Both the position numbers and the translations under genes were made by a program. A stretch of 37,839 nt of DNA, from NCBI GenBank assembly GCA_016778085.1, contig JADHQF010000003.1, positions 1-37,839 of the forward strand, read 5' to 3'. This document shows, in pieces, positions 11,607 to 22,828 of this stretch. The stretch comes from Luminiphilus sp. (GTDB lineage: Bacteria; Pseudomonadota; Gammaproteobacteria; Pseudomonadales; Halieaceae). The notes below the pieces were generated by a model. That model made no database searches and was not told where the DNA came from. It was given only the letters and a program-made list of their open reading frames with translations. Positions within the stretch are counted from its first letter, which is position 1. The number at the start of each line of letters is the position of its first letter.

Positions 11607-12305
11607 TCAGCTGTCGAGCGAGACGCGGAGTGCGGCACCAATCGCCAGAGGCGCCACGACCAGTGACCCGAGCGCCAACCCACCGAGCAACGCTAGCCAA
11701 CTCTCCGGGTTACCACCCAGTACTGCCTCACGAACCGCCGTGGTACCGAAGATCAAAACCGGCACATTGAGCGGAATAATCAGCAGAGACAACAGCAGGC
11801 CGCCGCGACGAATGCTGACCGTCAGCGCACTACCCAGCGCGCCAATGAGCGTCAGACAGACTGTTCCCAGCAAGAGACTTACCGACAGAGTGAGCAAGCC
11901 CTCGTCTGGCAATCCCAACATCACGCCAAAGAGCGGCGACAGCAACGCCAACAAAAACCCGGTCGCCAGCCATTGCGCAGAGATTTCGGCGAGCGCAGTG
12001 ACCGCTAGCGGATAGGGTGCCAACGCCAATTGCTCCAAACTGCCATCCTCAAAATCAGATGCAAATAGCTTGGCGCTGACCATTAGGCTAGCCAACAAGG
12101 CCACCACCCAGAGGATTCCGGGCGAGAGCGCCGCCAACGTGGTCGGGTCCGGTCCCAGCCCCAGCGGAAATAGCGTAATGACCATGAAAAAGAACAACAG
12201 TGGGTTGGCGACATCTGCAGGACTCGTCATGATGCTTCGACCGTGGCGCAGAAATTGCCTCAGGAAAACGACCCTGAGAGACAGCAACGGTTGATCAGAC
12301 GGCAT
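11607..12305 (-). CDS. ccmB: Heme exporter ABC permease CcmB
   Basis: MPSDQPLLSLRVVFLRQFLRHGRSIMTSPADVANPLLFFFMVITLFPLGLGP; start refined to 12305, overlapping the ccmA stop. Confidence 0.95.
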   Translation of the reverse strand: MPSDQPLLSLRVVFLRQFLRHGRSIMTSPADVANPLLFFFMVITLFPLGLGPDPTTLAALSPGILWVVALLASLMVSAKLFASDFEDGSLEQLALAPYPLAVTALAEISAQWLATGFLLALLSPLFGVMLGLPDEGLLTLSVSLLLGTVCLTLIGALGSALTVSIRRGGLLLSLLIIPLNVPVLIFGTTAVREAVLGGNPESWLALLGGLALGSLVVAPLAIGAALRVSLDS

Positions 12306-12885
12306 ACCGACCCAAATCCAGATCTTGCTGCAGTGGCCCGAACCGGCTGGGCTGATGACTGGTAAACACCGTCGCACCGCCCGCATTCACGTGTCTGCGA
12401 ACGCACCCCTCGAGCCACTCACATCCGGCCACGTCGAGCGCTGTAAAGGGCTCATCCAATAACCACAGCGGTGCATCACTCAGCAGTAGTCTGGCCAGCG
12501 CCACCCGCCGCTGCTGCCCCGCCGACAACGATCCGACCGGTCGATATTCGTAACCTGCCAGATTCACTGCAGCCAAAGCCTCGCAAATCTGACCTACTGA
12601 AGCGGTGACATCGCTGGCCGGGTGCCACCGGAGATTGTCCACTGGGCTGAGACTCGATTTGAGTGCGGAGGCATGCCCCAGATAGAGAAAGGCGCCGGCA
12701 TAGCGGATCTCGCCGGTCACGCCCAACCTGGCCACCCCCGCTAATCCCCGCAGAAGGCTGGTCTTGCCCACACCATTCGCGCCAACCAGCTGCCAGATTT
12801 CACCTCCAGAGACGCTGAGGTCAACGTCACTCAGCAGCCTGCGGTCTCCCCGCTCAATCGCAACCTGAGTGACCTCTAGCAGCAT
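12295..12885 (-). CDS. ccmA: Heme exporter ATP-binding protein CcmA
   Basis: Walker A GANGVGKTSLLRGLAG, signature LSAGQQRRVALARLLL, Walker B LWLLDEPF. Confidence 0.97.
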   Translation of the reverse strand: MLLEVTQVAIERGDRRLLSDVDLSVSGGEIWQLVGANGVGKTSLLRGLAGVARLGVTGEIRYAGAFLYLGHASALKSSLSPVDNLRWHPASDVTASVGQICEALAAVNLAGYEYRPVGSLSAGQQRRVALARLLLSDAPLWLLDEPFTALDVAGCEWLEGCVRRHVNAGGATVFTSHQPSRFGPLQQDLDLGRYAV

Positions 12886-13766
12886 CAGAGATTCACAACG
12901 CGGATATCGGGCAGACCTAAACTGCCATCCACTTCGACCTTGAGTCCCTGAAAATCAAACAGACTCTGATCAAGCAAATGAGAGGGCGCGACATTACCCA
13001 GCGCTCTGAAGATGGTCTCTGTTCTTCCCGGATATTGTCGTTCCCAGTCGGTCAGCATTCCCTTGATCTCCTGTCGCTGGAGGTTGTCCTGAGTGCCACA
13101 TAGATTGCAGGGAATGATCGGAAATTGCATGGCACGCGCGTAATCAGCGATATCCGACTCGCGACAGTACGCCAGTGGCCGGATCACCACGTTCCGTCCG
13201 TCGTCGCTTTTTAATTTGGGCGGCATGGCTTTTAGCTTGCCGCCGAAAAATAGATTGAGAAAAAGCGTCTCGACAATGTCATCGCGATGATGGCCCAAGG
13301 CGATTTTGGTCGCGCCAATCTGCTCGGCAAAACCATAGAGCGTGCCACGGCGCAGCCGCGAGCAGAGGCCACAGGTCGTCTTGCCTTCAGGAATGATGCT
13401 ACGCACGACGCTGTAGGTGTCTTTCTCCAATATGTAGAACGGCACACCGAGCGTTTCCAAATAATCCGGCAAGACATGCTCTGGGTAACCAGGCTGCTTT
13501 TGATCGAGGGTCACGGCCACGATTTCAAAGTCGATAGGCGCACTGGATCTCAGTGAGATCAATAACTCGAGCATGGCATGCGAGTCTTTGCCGCCCGAAA
13601 TACACACCATGATGCGATCACCAGCCTCAATCATGTTGAAATCAGCGATGGCCTTGCCCGTCTGTCGACGCAAACGCTTGCGCAGCTTGTTGAACTCAAG
13701 CCGGTCCTTGCGGGTGTCCCTGTCGTAACCAACTTGGGTGTTGTGCTGATCTGCCTGCGCCATCAT
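12885..13766 (-). CDS. ttcA: tRNA 2-thiocytidine(32) synthetase TtcA
   Basis: PP-loop [10 protein letters not shown], CxxC motifs [10 protein letters not shown] and CNLCGTQ, C-terminal [15 protein letters not shown]. Confidence 0.97.
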   Translation of the reverse strand: MMAQADQHNTQVGYDRDTRKDRLEFNKLRKRLRRQTGKAIADFNMIEAGDRIMVCISGGKDSHAMLELLISLRSSAPIDFEIVAVTLDQKQPGYPEHVLPDYLETLGVPFYILEKDTYSVVRSIIPEGKTTCGLCSRLRRGTLYGFAEQIGATKIALGHHRDDIVETLFLNLFFGGKLKAMPPKLKSDDGRNVVIRPLAYCRESDIADYARAMQFPIIPCNLCGTQDNLQRQEIKGMLTDWERQYPGRTETIFRALGNVAPSHLLDQSLFDFQGLKVEVDGSLGLPDIRVVNL

Positions 13767-13964
13767 TCCTTCCTGCCGTGCCTCGGCGCCTTGAGGGTCA
13801 TGCGCGCACCGTGGTGCTGCGGATGATATGAGAGACCACTGCGCGGCGCAAAAGGGGGTTGGCAGGACGATTTGGCCGATGACTTGAGTTTTCGCTCGTC
13901 TGACAGGACAATCCGTGCCGCTTCCAACCGACTATAGATTGCCCATAAGCAAGGAACCCCTATT

Positions 13965-14945
13965 ATGAAAGCACCTGCACGCGTTACTGTCACCGGAGCC
14001 GCAGGACAAATTGGTTACGCCCTGCTCTTTCGAATCGCTTCGGGGTCAATGCTGGGTGATGATCAACCCGTCATCCTGCAGCTGCTCGACATCACCCCGG
14101 CGATGGACGCGCTCGGCGGCGTCAAAATGGAGCTCGATGATTGCGCGTTTCCGCTTCTGGCAGACGTGATCTGTACCGACGACCCCGAGGTCGCTTTCAA
14201 AGACTCGGATTACGCACTGCTGGTAGGCGCACGCCCCCGCGGTCCCGGCATGGAGCGCAAAGACCTGTTAGAGGCTAACGCCGCCATTTTTGGCGTGCAG
14301 GGCAAGGCGATTAACACCGTCGCCAGCAGAGACATCAAGGTGCTAGTGGTCGGCAACCCCGCCAATACCAACGCCCTGATCACCCAGCGCAACGCCCCCG
14401 ATATCGACCCCCGACAGTTCACCGCCATGACACGGCTCGACCATAATCGGGCTAAAACCCAGCTCGCCCAGAAAACCGGGACTACGGTAAACGACATCCG
14501 CCAAATGACGATCTGGGGTAATCACTCCGCAACCCAATACCCCGACCTGCATCACGCGTTGGTCTCTGGCGAGTCGGCCATGAACGGTCTGGATATGGAT
14601 TGGTATAGCGGAACTTTTATCCCCACGGTGCAGCAGCGAGGTGCCGCCATCATTGAGGCCCGGGGTGCTTCGTCTGCCGCTTCAGCGGCGAATGCCGCCG
14701 TGGATCATATGCGCAGCTGGGCGCTGGGCACGCCAGTCGATGATTGGGTTTCCATGGGAGTGATTTCCGACGGCTCCTACGGCATCGAACCCGGACTCAT
14801 TTACTCGTTCCCGTGCCGCTGCGCCGGCGGCGACTGGGAGATCGTGCAGGATCTCGAGCTGTCCGCATTCAGTCGGGAAAAGATGGACGCTACCGCGCAG
14901 GAACTGACAGAAGAGCGGGATGCCGTCGCGCACCTACTAGGGTAA
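13965..14945 (+). CDS. mdh: Malate dehydrogenase (NAD-dependent)
   Basis: [54 protein letters not shown]. Confidence 0.97.
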   Translation: MKAPARVTVTGAAGQIGYALLFRIASGSMLGDDQPVILQLLDITPAMDALGGVKMELDDCAFPLLADVICTDDPEVAFKDSDYALLVGARPRGPGMERKDLLEANAAIFGVQGKAINTVASRDIKVLVVGNPANTNALITQRNAPDIDPRQFTAMTRLDHNRAKTQLAQKTGTTVNDIRQMTIWGNHSATQYPDLHHALVSGESAMNGLDMDWYSGTFIPTVQQRGAAIIEARGASSAASAANAAVDHMRSWALGTPVDDWVSMGVISDGSYGIEPGLIYSFPCRCAGGDWEIVQDLELSAFSREKMDATAQELTEERDAVAHLLG

Positions 14946-14953
14946 AGGGGTAG

Positions 14954-17437
14954 TCAGACTTCCCTGAGGATCACCACCGGCGGCACGTTCACAACCCGCC
15001 GGCACGACCAGACGCCCAACGCGCCTACGATCACCGCGCCCAGAGTGGGCCCAAGGGCCCACATCACAGGCGTTGGGGTCCAGCTCATCTCAAATACCTG
15101 TGTCTGCAGACCCCAGGCCGCCACCTCCGCACCCACACTAGCCAGCGCCCCGGCCAGTCCACCCAGCACCAGAAACTCGATCCAGAGTGCACCCAACACC
15201 ACGCCCTTGCGGGCGCCCACAGCGCGCAGTAACGCGCTCTCACGTAAGCGGCCGTCCAAGCTCGAGCGAACACCAGAGATCAATACCAAACCACCCGCCA
15301 GCAATATGACACCGAGCACGAGCTCCAGCGCGCGGGCAACTTGGTCGACCACCACCCGCATTTCGCGTATTACGATATCGAGCTCGATAACGGTCACCGT
15401 GGGCAGAACACCCACTAATTGATTGAGCAGCGGCTTCTGCTCGGGTAGCAATCGAAAGCTAGTCATATACATGCCGGGAAACGCCTCGAGAACCTTGCGC
15501 GGAAACACCGTGAAGAAATTGGGGCGCATGGACTGCCAATCCACAGCGCGAATGTTCAGCACCGTCACCTCAAGCGCGTCTGCACCGATCAGCAACGACA
15601 GCCGATCGCCCACGGTTGCACCGATGTCACTGGCAAACTCCTCTTCAAGCGAAACCCAGGGCTGGTCGGTATCCGCTGTCCACCACTCTCCGTCCAATAG
15701 CTCGTTGCCACTGGGGATTTCATCTGACCAGGTAAAGTTCGCCTCCCGCTGCCGCGGCGCACCGTCCTCCTCGAGTTCTTCCCATCGGGGTAGCGCCGCG
15801 TCGTTGACACTGATCACCCTGCCCCGGGTCATCGGATACAGCGTCTCCGACAGAATCTCGTTGTCGGCAAAAAACGTTTGCAGTTCGGGTCGTTCCTCGG
15901 GAGCCAGATTCATCAGAAAGTGATTAGGGGCGTCGGGCGGTAACTGCGCTTGCCATTGACCGATGAGCGACGTTCGCACCACCGACAACAGCAACATCAG
16001 CATGATCGCCATGGCAAAAATCACCATCTGCAGGGCGTTGGCTCGACCTCGCCGTTGCAATCCCGCCAATGCCACGCGCCACAGACTGCCCGCAAATCCA
16101 CCTACAGACCGACTGCCGGAAAGCAAGACGCTGGCTGCCATGTAACCCAGACCCATCACTACGCTTAACCCCGCAATGACAGCGCCGGTCACCAACGCGC
16201 TGCCGCTGTACCACCACATGAGCGCCACGATTGCCACGCTTCCCATCAGAAAGTCACTGGAACGCTGCGCTTCGGCAATGCCCATGTCCGCACGGAGCAC
16301 TCTCAGCGGGGAAGCCTGCCCTAGACGCCTCAACGGCGGCCAGGCAAAAAACATCAAACACACCGCCGCAGTCACAACCCCTATCAGGACCGGTTTCAAA
16401 CCGGCGGACCCGGGCTCAACCGGCAACAGGCTGCCCAGCACCCGAATGAAAGCTTCCTGCAGTACCCAGCCCAGCAAACAGCCGATAAGCGTGCCGAAAA
16501 GGCCGATCCAGAACAGGCTCCGACCATACAAGCCGGCGATTTCCGGGGACTGAGCGCCAAGGCTTTTCAGAATGGCCACGTATTGCGTATGTCGCTCACC
16601 AAAACGCCGACTGGCCAGCGTGATCGCCGCAGCAGCGAGCACAACCGCCAGGCTACCGGCCAACAGTAAAAACCCCTGCGCCCTGTCCAGAGTCTCACCA
16701 ATTTTGGGCTGAGCGCCCTCCACGGAGTCCAGCCGCTGCCCCTGCCCTAACTGAGGCTTGACCCACTCTGTAAACGAGGCGATCGCCTCGGGGGCGCCAC
16801 TGAGCAGCAGTCGATATTCGACACGGCTACCCGGCTGGATAACACCGGTAGCAGGAATATCAGCAGTATTCATCAATAGCCGGGGGCCAAAACCGAAGAC
16901 AGCGGTCGTGGCGTCGGGTTCGCCCCGGACCGCCCCGCTGACCCGCAAGGGTTGCTCCCCGACGAAGATCGATTCTCCCAGCTCGACGTCAAGGAGTGAA
17001 AACAATCGCGGCGCCAGCCAAACCTCACCCGCCCCGGGAATCGCCCCTGTGGCAAGCACCTCACCGTAGGGCTCCGAAGACCAAAGCAATTCTCCCCGCA
17101 GCGGGTAGCCCAATGACACCGCCTTGATCGACGACAGCGCCATGTGGTCGATATCGGCCACCGCCATAGAGGGAAAGCCGACCACCTCGGTGGGTTGAAG
17201 TTGTTGCTCGTGAGCTGCAGAAATCCAAGCCTCTGGGACTGGCGATCTACTGACAACCACCATATCTGCAGCGAGGAACCGCGCACTCTCAGACAGTAAC
17301 GCTGACTGTAATCGGGTGACGAAACTGCTGACGCCCACCACCACCGATACGGCAAGCACCAGCGCCATCAGCAGGATGCCCAGCTCGCCGCTCCGCCACT
17401 CGCGCGCGAGTAACCTCCAGGTGAGCGCCTGCTTCAT
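14954..17437 (-). CDS. FtsX-family ABC transporter permease (YbbP-like)
   Basis: 827 aa polytopic protein with MacB/FtsX-like duplicated domains; directly downstream of the YbbA-like ATPase. Confidence 0.9.
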   Translation of the reverse strand: MKQALTWRLLAREWRSGELGILLMALVLAVSVVVGVSSFVTRLQSALLSESARFLAADMVVVSRSPVPEAWISAAHEQQLQPTEVVGFPSMAVADIDHMALSSIKAVSLGYPLRGELLWSSEPYGEVLATGAIPGAGEVWLAPRLFSLLDVELGESIFVGEQPLRVSGAVRGEPDATTAVFGFGPRLLMNTADIPATGVIQPGSRVEYRLLLSGAPEAIASFTEWVKPQLGQGQRLDSVEGAQPKIGETLDRAQGFLLLAGSLAVVLAAAAITLASRRFGERHTQYVAILKSLGAQSPEIAGLYGRSLFWIGLFGTLIGCLLGWVLQEAFIRVLGSLLPVEPGSAGLKPVLIGVVTAAVCLMFFAWPPLRRLGQASPLRVLRADMGIAEAQRSSDFLMGSVAIVALMWWYSGSALVTGAVIAGLSVVMGLGYMAASVLLSGSRSVGGFAGSLWRVALAGLQRRGRANALQMVIFAMAIMLMLLLSVVRTSLIGQWQAQLPPDAPNHFLMNLAPEERPELQTFFADNEILSETLYPMTRGRVISVNDAALPRWEELEEDGAPRQREANFTWSDEIPSGNELLDGEWWTADTDQPWVSLEEEFASDIGATVGDRLSLLIGADALEVTVLNIRAVDWQSMRPNFFTVFPRKVLEAFPGMYMTSFRLLPEQKPLLNQLVGVLPTVTVIELDIVIREMRVVVDQVARALELVLGVILLAGGLVLISGVRSSLDGRLRESALLRAVGARKGVVLGALWIEFLVLGGLAGALASVGAEVAAWGLQTQVFEMSWTPTPVMWALGPTLGAVIVGALGVWSCRRVVNVPPVVILREV

Positions 17438-18096
17438 GGCCCGGACAACTCCCCTGCCGACATCGAGAAACGTTTATCACACCGCTCGGCGAGGCGCTCA
17501 TCATGTGTGACGAGTACAAGGGTGGTGCTAGCACGGGCGTTGAGTTCAAACAGCAAATCGATAATGCGCTCGCCAGTGCGCGTATCGAGATTTCCGGTCG
17601 GCTCATCGGCAAAGAGCACCGCCGGCTCCCTCGCAAAAGCGCGCGCAATGGCAACCCGCTGCTGCTCACCCCCCGATAGCGTGGTGGGGTAATGCCCCAG
17701 CCTGTCCTGCAGTCCGACCTCCCCAAGAAAACGCTCAGCGATGCTGCCCGCCTCATCAATACCCGCCAGCTCCAGCGGCAGCATGACGTTCTCTTTTGCG
17801 GTCAGCGCGGGCAGTAATTGGAAGTTTTGAAAAACAAAACCTACTTTCTCAGCGCGGAGCCGCGCTCGCGCGTCCTCGTCCAACGCGCTGAGGTTCACCC
17901 CGTCGAGCCACACCTCTCCCGCGGATGCCACATCCATACCCGCGAGCAAGCCCAGCAAGGTAGACTTACCGGAACCGGAAGCACCGACAATCGCGGCGGA
18001 TGTACCCGCTACAATTTCCAGATCAACGCCGTGCAATATGGTGAGATCACCATCGGCGGTGGGAACCGTTTTTAGGAGCTGACTTACTTTGATCAT
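17434..18096 (-). CDS. ABC transporter ATP-binding protein (YbbA/LolD-like)
   Basis: GASGSGKSTLLGLLAG, LSGGEQQRVAIARA, VLFADEPTGNLD; start refined to MIKVSQLLKTV at 18096 with minus-strand GAGGA 8 nt upstream. Confidence 0.93.
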   Translation of the reverse strand: MIKVSQLLKTVPTADGDLTILHGVDLEIVAGTSAAIVGASGSGKSTLLGLLAGMDVASAGEVWLDGVNLSALDEDARARLRAEKVGFVFQNFQLLPALTAKENVMLPLELAGIDEAGSIAERFLGEVGLQDRLGHYPTTLSGGEQQRVAIARAFAREPAVLFADEPTGNLDTRTGERIIDLLFELNARASTTLVLVTHDERLAERCDKRFSMSAGELSGP

Positions 18097-18730
18097 ACTG
18101 CGTGTCCTCGCACAACGCTTACGAGTCTCGGCTTTGCTCGGATTGCTGATGCTTGTTCTTGCCAGTGCAGTCGCTGCACAACCGACCCGGCCCATCCTTG
18201 TCCTCGGCGACAGCATCAGCGCTGCCTACGGACTGTCACTGGAACAGGGCTGGGTGGCGTTACTGGAATCGCGATTGGAGAACGAGGACAGGCCATACCA
18301 CACCGTAAACGCAAGTATATCAGGGGACACCTCTGCGGGCGGCTTGCGCAGGCTACCCGCACTCCTCGAGACCCATGAACCCCGGATTGTGATCATCGAA
18401 CTGGGGGGGAATGATGGGTTGCGGGGCTACCCCGTGGGACAACTTAGAGACAACCTGATCACCATGATCGAGCTGAGTGAGGCCGCAGGTGCAGCGGCGC
18501 TCGTCTTACCGATGGAGATTCCCCCTAATCTTGGCAAGTTCTATACCGATGCCTTTCGCGCCACGTTTGCGCAGGCCGCCGAACAAACCGGCGCCACATT
18601 GGCTGACTTTCCGCTGGCATCAGTCGCACTGCAGCCCGAACTCATGCAAGCCGACGGCATTCATCCCACCGCAGCAGCGCAACCGCTGATACTTGACGCG
18701 GTGTGGTCAAGCCTTGAGGGGCTCCTGTGA
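18089..18730 (+). CDS. tesA: Arylesterase / acyl-CoA thioesterase I (TesA, SGNH hydrolase), TTG start
   Basis: Signal peptide then PILVLGDSISAAYGL (GDS), ELGGNDGLRG, ADGIHPTAAAQ; divergent from ybbA-like gene as in enterobacteria; SD AGGAG at 18074-18078. Confidence 0.92.
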   Translation: MIILRVLAQRLRVSALLGLLMLVLASAVAAQPTRPILVLGDSISAAYGLSLEQGWVALLESRLENEDRPYHTVNASISGDTSAGGLRRLPALLETHEPRIVIIELGGNDGLRGYPVGQLRDNLITMIELSEAAGAAALVLPMEIPPNLGKFYTDAFRATFAQAAEQTGATLADFPLASVALQPELMQADGIHPTAAAQPLILDAVWSSLEGLL

Positions 18731-19629
18731 TTAGGCAGCCCACCCGACTGAATGAACACCCCGAGCCCGGTCAAAGCGCACTGCAACGCCGGCTCGAAGT
18801 CATCATTTTCGGCACAGGGACCCTTGCAGGACGCCGTTTTGACATGACGCTGATTGCGGCAATTCTGCTGAGCGTTGGCGTCGTCATATTGGATTCTGTA
18901 CCGGAACTGGACGCGGCAGTTGGCGCCGGCTTCTGGTATGCGGAGCTCTGCTTCACCGGCCTATTTACCCTCGAGTACGTCACGCGCGTTTGGTGCACGC
19001 ATAATCGACCAGCCTATGTCCTGAGTTTTTGGGGCATTGTTGACCTGCTGGCGATTGTGCCCACCTACATCGCTTTTTTATTTCCCGAAGCGGCGCCGCT
19101 CGTGGTCATCCGGTTGTTGCGGGTGCTCAGGGTTTTCCGGGTTTTCCGACTGGTGACTCTGTTTGCCGAGCTCAATGAAATTCTCGCGGTCCTGCGCAGC
19201 ACCTCCAGATCGATTTTTGTTTTCCTGGTGATGGTGATGCTGGTCGTCGTGGTCTTTGCCTGCATCATTTATGTCATCGAGGGTCCGGCGCACGGGTTCA
19301 CCAGCATCCCCCTGAGTATCTACTGGGCAGTAGTCACCATCACCACCGTCGGCTACGGTGATTTAGTGCCTCAGACCGCAGCCGGCCGATTCGTGGCAAG
19401 CTTCGGCATGCTGGTGGGCTACTCCATCATCGCCGTGCCGACCGCTATCATCACGCGCAAGCTCTGGGAGCGCATCAACGACCAACGGGCGGCGCAACCG
19501 ACACTGCCCTGGAACTGCCCGGTATGCGCGAAGCAGGGGCATCCTGTGGCGGCAGTGTACTGCCAGCATTGTGGCGCGGAACTCGACGTGCCCAGCGACA
19601 TTCGAGAGCGAGCGCAGCGCGATGCCTGA
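18727..19629 (+). CDS. Voltage-gated potassium channel-like protein with C-terminal zinc ribbon, GTG start
   Basis: S4-like [18 protein letters not shown], selectivity filter [17 protein letters not shown]-terminal CPVC-x11-CQHCG. Confidence 0.93.
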   Translation: MIRQPTRLNEHPEPGQSALQRRLEVIIFGTGTLAGRRFDMTLIAAILLSVGVVILDSVPELDAAVGAGFWYAELCFTGLFTLEYVTRVWCTHNRPAYVLSFWGIVDLLAIVPTYIAFLFPEAAPLVVIRLLRVLRVFRVFRLVTLFAELNEILAVLRSTSRSIFVFLVMVMLVVVVFACIIYVIEGPAHGFTSIPLSIYWAVVTITTVGYGDLVPQTAAGRFVASFGMLVGYSIIAVPTAIITRKLWERINDQRAAQPTLPWNCPVCAKQGHPVAAVYCQHCGAELDVPSDIRERAQRDA

Positions 19630-21733
19630 CCAACCCACGTTACTCTATGGCTATCGCAAGTACTGGGCAGAATGTCTTGGCCCGGCGCCCTGGCTGCCCA
19701 TGTCGCGAATCGAGATGGAGCAATTGGGGTGGGACAGCTGCGACATCATTATCGTCTCCGGAGACGGCTACGTTGATCACCCTAGCTTCGGCATGGCAGT
19801 CATCGGACGGGTGCTTGAAGCACAGGGGTTCAGGGTGGGCATGCTCGCACAGCCCGATTGGCAATCCGCTGAACCCTTCACCGCACTCGGTCGCCCCAAC
19901 CTGTTTTTCGGCGTCACCGCGGGAAACATGGACTCCATGATCAATCACTACACAGCGGACCGGAAACGCCGCAATGACGATGCCTATACCCCGGGCAACA
20001 TTTCAGGTAAACGCCCCGATCGGGCCGTCACCGTCTACAGCCAGAGATTGAAGGAAGCCTATCGCGATGTACCCATCATCGCTGGCGGTATCGAGGCCAG
20101 TTTGCGCCGCATTGCGCACTACGATTACTGGAGCGACCGGGTTAAACGTTCGGTACTGCTCGACAGCCGGGCCGACCTGTTGGTGTTTGGCAACGCCGAA
20201 CGCGCGATTGTCGACATTGCCCATCGCCTGGCGAACGGCGAGCAAGTCAGCGACTTAACGGACATCCGAGGCACCGCCTTTGTCACGCGGCACCCTCCTG
20301 CAAATCGCACGCTGATCAACTCGACATCAGTCGATGAACCCGGTCGGATCGAGGCCCATCCGAACCCTTATGAGGGTATGGAGCCTGAACCCTGCGCGGA
20401 GGGGCAGGATGAAGACAACAATGAGCCCGCGCCCGTCCGCCTGATGGCCAGCTCAAAACAGGACACCCACGCGATTCGGCTACCCTCAGCCGAGGCCGTC
20501 AGCGAAGACCCGGTGCTCTACGCCCACGCGTCGCGGGTATTCCACAAGGAGACCAATCCCCACAATGCGCTGCCGCTTATTCAGGCCCACGGCGACCGCG
20601 AGGTCTGGCTGAATCCACCACCGATCCCACTAGAGACCGATGAACTGGACTGGGTATTCGAACTCCCTTACCAGCGACTCCCCCACCCCAGCTATGGTGG
20701 CGCAGCGGTGCCTGCAATGGAGATGATCCAGCATTCCGTCAACATCATGCGGGGCTGCTTTGGCGGGTGTACTTTTTGCTCGATTACCGAGCACGAGGGG
20801 CGCATTATCCAAAGTCGCTCCGAAGCGTCCGTGCTGCGCGAGGTGGAACGCATTCGCGATACCAGCCCCGCCTTCACCGGCGTGATCTCTGACCTCGGCG
20901 GCCCGACCGCCAATATGTGGCGCATCGCCTGCAAGGACAAGGAAACCGAAGCGGCCTGCCGAAAGCTCAGCTGCGTATACCCCGGCATCTGCAAAAATCT
21001 GAATACTGATCACACCCCGCTGATCAATCTGTATCGCAAAGCCCGGGAAACCGAAGGCGTCAAAAAGGTATTAATCGCCTCGGGACTTCGATACGACCTG
21101 GCGGTGGAGAGCCCAGAATATGTGCGGGAGCTGGTGACCCATCATGTGGGTGGCTACCTGAAGATTGCGCCGGAACACACTGAATCGGGTCCCCTTTCCA
21201 AGATGATGAAGCCGGGGATGGGGAGCTATGACCGGTTTGCCGAGATGTTTGAGCGGTTCTCGCGCGAAGCGGGTAAAAAGCAGTACCTCATCCCCTACTT
21301 TATCGCAGCGCATCCCGGGACCACCGACGAAGACATGATGCACCTGGCGCTATGGTTAAAGCAGCACCGCTTTCGGGCTGATCAGGTACAGACTTTCTAC
21401 CCTTCCCCGATGGCGACCGCTACGGCGATGTATCACACGGGAAAGAACCCCTTGCAGCGGGTGAAACGCGACAGTCAGTCGCTGGGCACTGTGAAAAAAC
21501 TGAGTCAGCGACGTTTACACAAGGCCTTTCTTCGCTACCACGACCCCGACAACTGGCCACTGCTGCGCAAAGCGCTGAAACAGATGGGCCGGCGAGATCT
21601 CATCGGCAACGGCGCAATCCACCTCGTCCCCTCGCGGCAACCGCCCAAACGCCATCGTGTCGTCAAGTCCGGGAGCAGCAACTTTCGCACCCAGCACACG
21701 GGCGAGCATCGGGGCAAAGGCCGCCGCCGTTAG
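19622..21733 (+). CDS. YgiQ-family (UPF0313) radical SAM protein
   Basis: [19 protein letters not shown] (CxxxCxxC), [27 protein letters not shown]; start refined to [15 protein letters not shown]. Confidence 0.95.
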   Translation: MPDQPTLLYGYRKYWAECLGPAPWLPMSRIEMEQLGWDSCDIIIVSGDGYVDHPSFGMAVIGRVLEAQGFRVGMLAQPDWQSAEPFTALGRPNLFFGVTAGNMDSMINHYTADRKRRNDDAYTPGNISGKRPDRAVTVYSQRLKEAYRDVPIIAGGIEASLRRIAHYDYWSDRVKRSVLLDSRADLLVFGNAERAIVDIAHRLANGEQVSDLTDIRGTAFVTRHPPANRTLINSTSVDEPGRIEAHPNPYEGMEPEPCAEGQDEDNNEPAPVRLMASSKQDTHAIRLPSAEAVSEDPVLYAHASRVFHKETNPHNALPLIQAHGDREVWLNPPPIPLETDELDWVFELPYQRLPHPSYGGAAVPAMEMIQHSVNIMRGCFGGCTFCSITEHEGRIIQSRSEASVLREVERIRDTSPAFTGVISDLGGPTANMWRIACKDKETEAACRKLSCVYPGICKNLNTDHTPLINLYRKARETEGVKKVLIASGLRYDLAVESPEYVRELVTHHVGGYLKIAPEHTESGPLSKMMKPGMGSYDRFAEMFERFSREAGKKQYLIPYFIAAHPGTTDEDMMHLALWLKQHRFRADQVQTFYPSPMATATAMYHTGKNPLQRVKRDSQSLGTVKKLSQRRLHKAFLRYHDPDNWPLLRKALKQMGRRDLIGNGAIHLVPSRQPPKRHRVVKSGSSNFRTQHTGEHRGKGRRR

Positions 21734-22647
21734 ACAGTCGCGCCGGGTAAATTCTCGACCGAAGCCGCGATCAACTCACCAAATTGTCGAAACTCGACTC
21801 GCCGCGGTGTCTTCTTCCGCCACATGAGGCCAATCTGCCGGGTGATATTGGCTTGATCAAATCGCTTCACTGCCAGTGGCGTATTGCCGGCAATGCCCGC
21901 CTCGACCGCCATGCCCGGCAACAGCGTCACACCAATACCATTGGCCACCATCTGCACAATGGTGGCCAGGCTAGTGGCCTGATATGGCACGGAAATCTGG
22001 GAGTCTCTGAGCTTACACGCCTCCAGCGCATGGTCGCGAAGGCAGTGCCCTTCCTCTAAAAGCAGTAGCGACTCCCCTTTCAGATCTGCACTGCGCAACG
22101 GCGTCAGGCTCGCAAGTGGGTGCTCCGGCGGGCAGGCCAGCAGAAAGTCGTCCTCGAACAGCGGCATGGTCTCCACCTGCTCGGCGGGAAACGGCAAGGC
22201 AAGCAACAACACATCGAGCTCACCAGAGAGGAGCGCATCAACCAGCGGCTGGCTGAGGTCCTCTCGAATGAACAGCTTGAACTCGGGATGCTGCGATCGG
22301 ATCTGACCCAGCAAACCCGGTAGCAGATAAGGCGCAACGGTCGGGATGACCCCCATGCGCATCCGGCCCTGAAAAGGCACCCCTTGACCTGCACACAGGC
22401 TCACCATGTCCTCAACGCCGACCAATAAATCCCGCGCCCGCTCCACCACCTCTGAACCCAAAGAGGTCAGAAACACCCTGCGGTTGTTGCGCTCCACCAG
22501 ACTCGCGCCGAGGGTCTCTTCCAGCTCGAGCACGCCAGCGCTTAGCGTGCTTTGGCTCACATGACAGGCCGCTGCAGCCTGACCAAAGTGCTGGTGCTCT
22601 GCGACCGCACAGAGGTAGCGGAGCTGTTTCAGTGTCGGTTGGCGCAC
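21730..22647 (-). CDS. oxyR: Hydrogen peroxide-inducible regulator OxyR (LysR family), GTG start
   Basis: LysR HTH ([34 protein letters not shown]) and redox cysteine segment [16 protein letters not shown] with 8-residue Cys spacing as in OxyR. Confidence 0.93.
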   Translation of the reverse strand: MRQPTLKQLRYLCAVAEHQHFGQAAAACHVSQSTLSAGVLELEETLGASLVERNNRRVFLTSLGSEVVERARDLLVGVEDMVSLCAGQGVPFQGRMRMGVIPTVAPYLLPGLLGQIRSQHPEFKLFIREDLSQPLVDALLSGELDVLLLALPFPAEQVETMPLFEDDFLLACPPEHPLASLTPLRSADLKGESLLLLEEGHCLRDHALEACKLRDSQISVPYQATSLATIVQMVANGIGVTLLPGMAVEAGIAGNTPLAVKRFDQANITRQIGLMWRKKTPRRVEFRQFGELIAASVENLPGATV

Positions 22648-22828
22648 AACTTACCTCCCTGCAAACCCACGGTTCAGGCCCGATTGCCCTACCCAATTGG
22701 GCTGACGATGTGGGAAAAGACGACCGGCCACTAGCCGGGCTCACCTCCCAAAACTGGTTCAGATGATAATCGGTTTTTCCGATCGATTTTTTTTATATTT
22801 CAAGTAAGCCAAAATCGGGGAACGCCGG

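Noticed and set aside
21727-21736. Overlapping convergent stops of ygiQ and oxyR (TTAG)
   Set aside because: Real but common in compact genomes; not informative on its own.
22769-22800. ATCGG-ttttt-CCGAT hairpin followed by T-rich tract as an intrinsic terminator
   Set aside because: No upstream plus-strand gene to terminate (ygiQ ends about 1 kb earlier); stem is only 5 bp. Treated as a possible operator instead.
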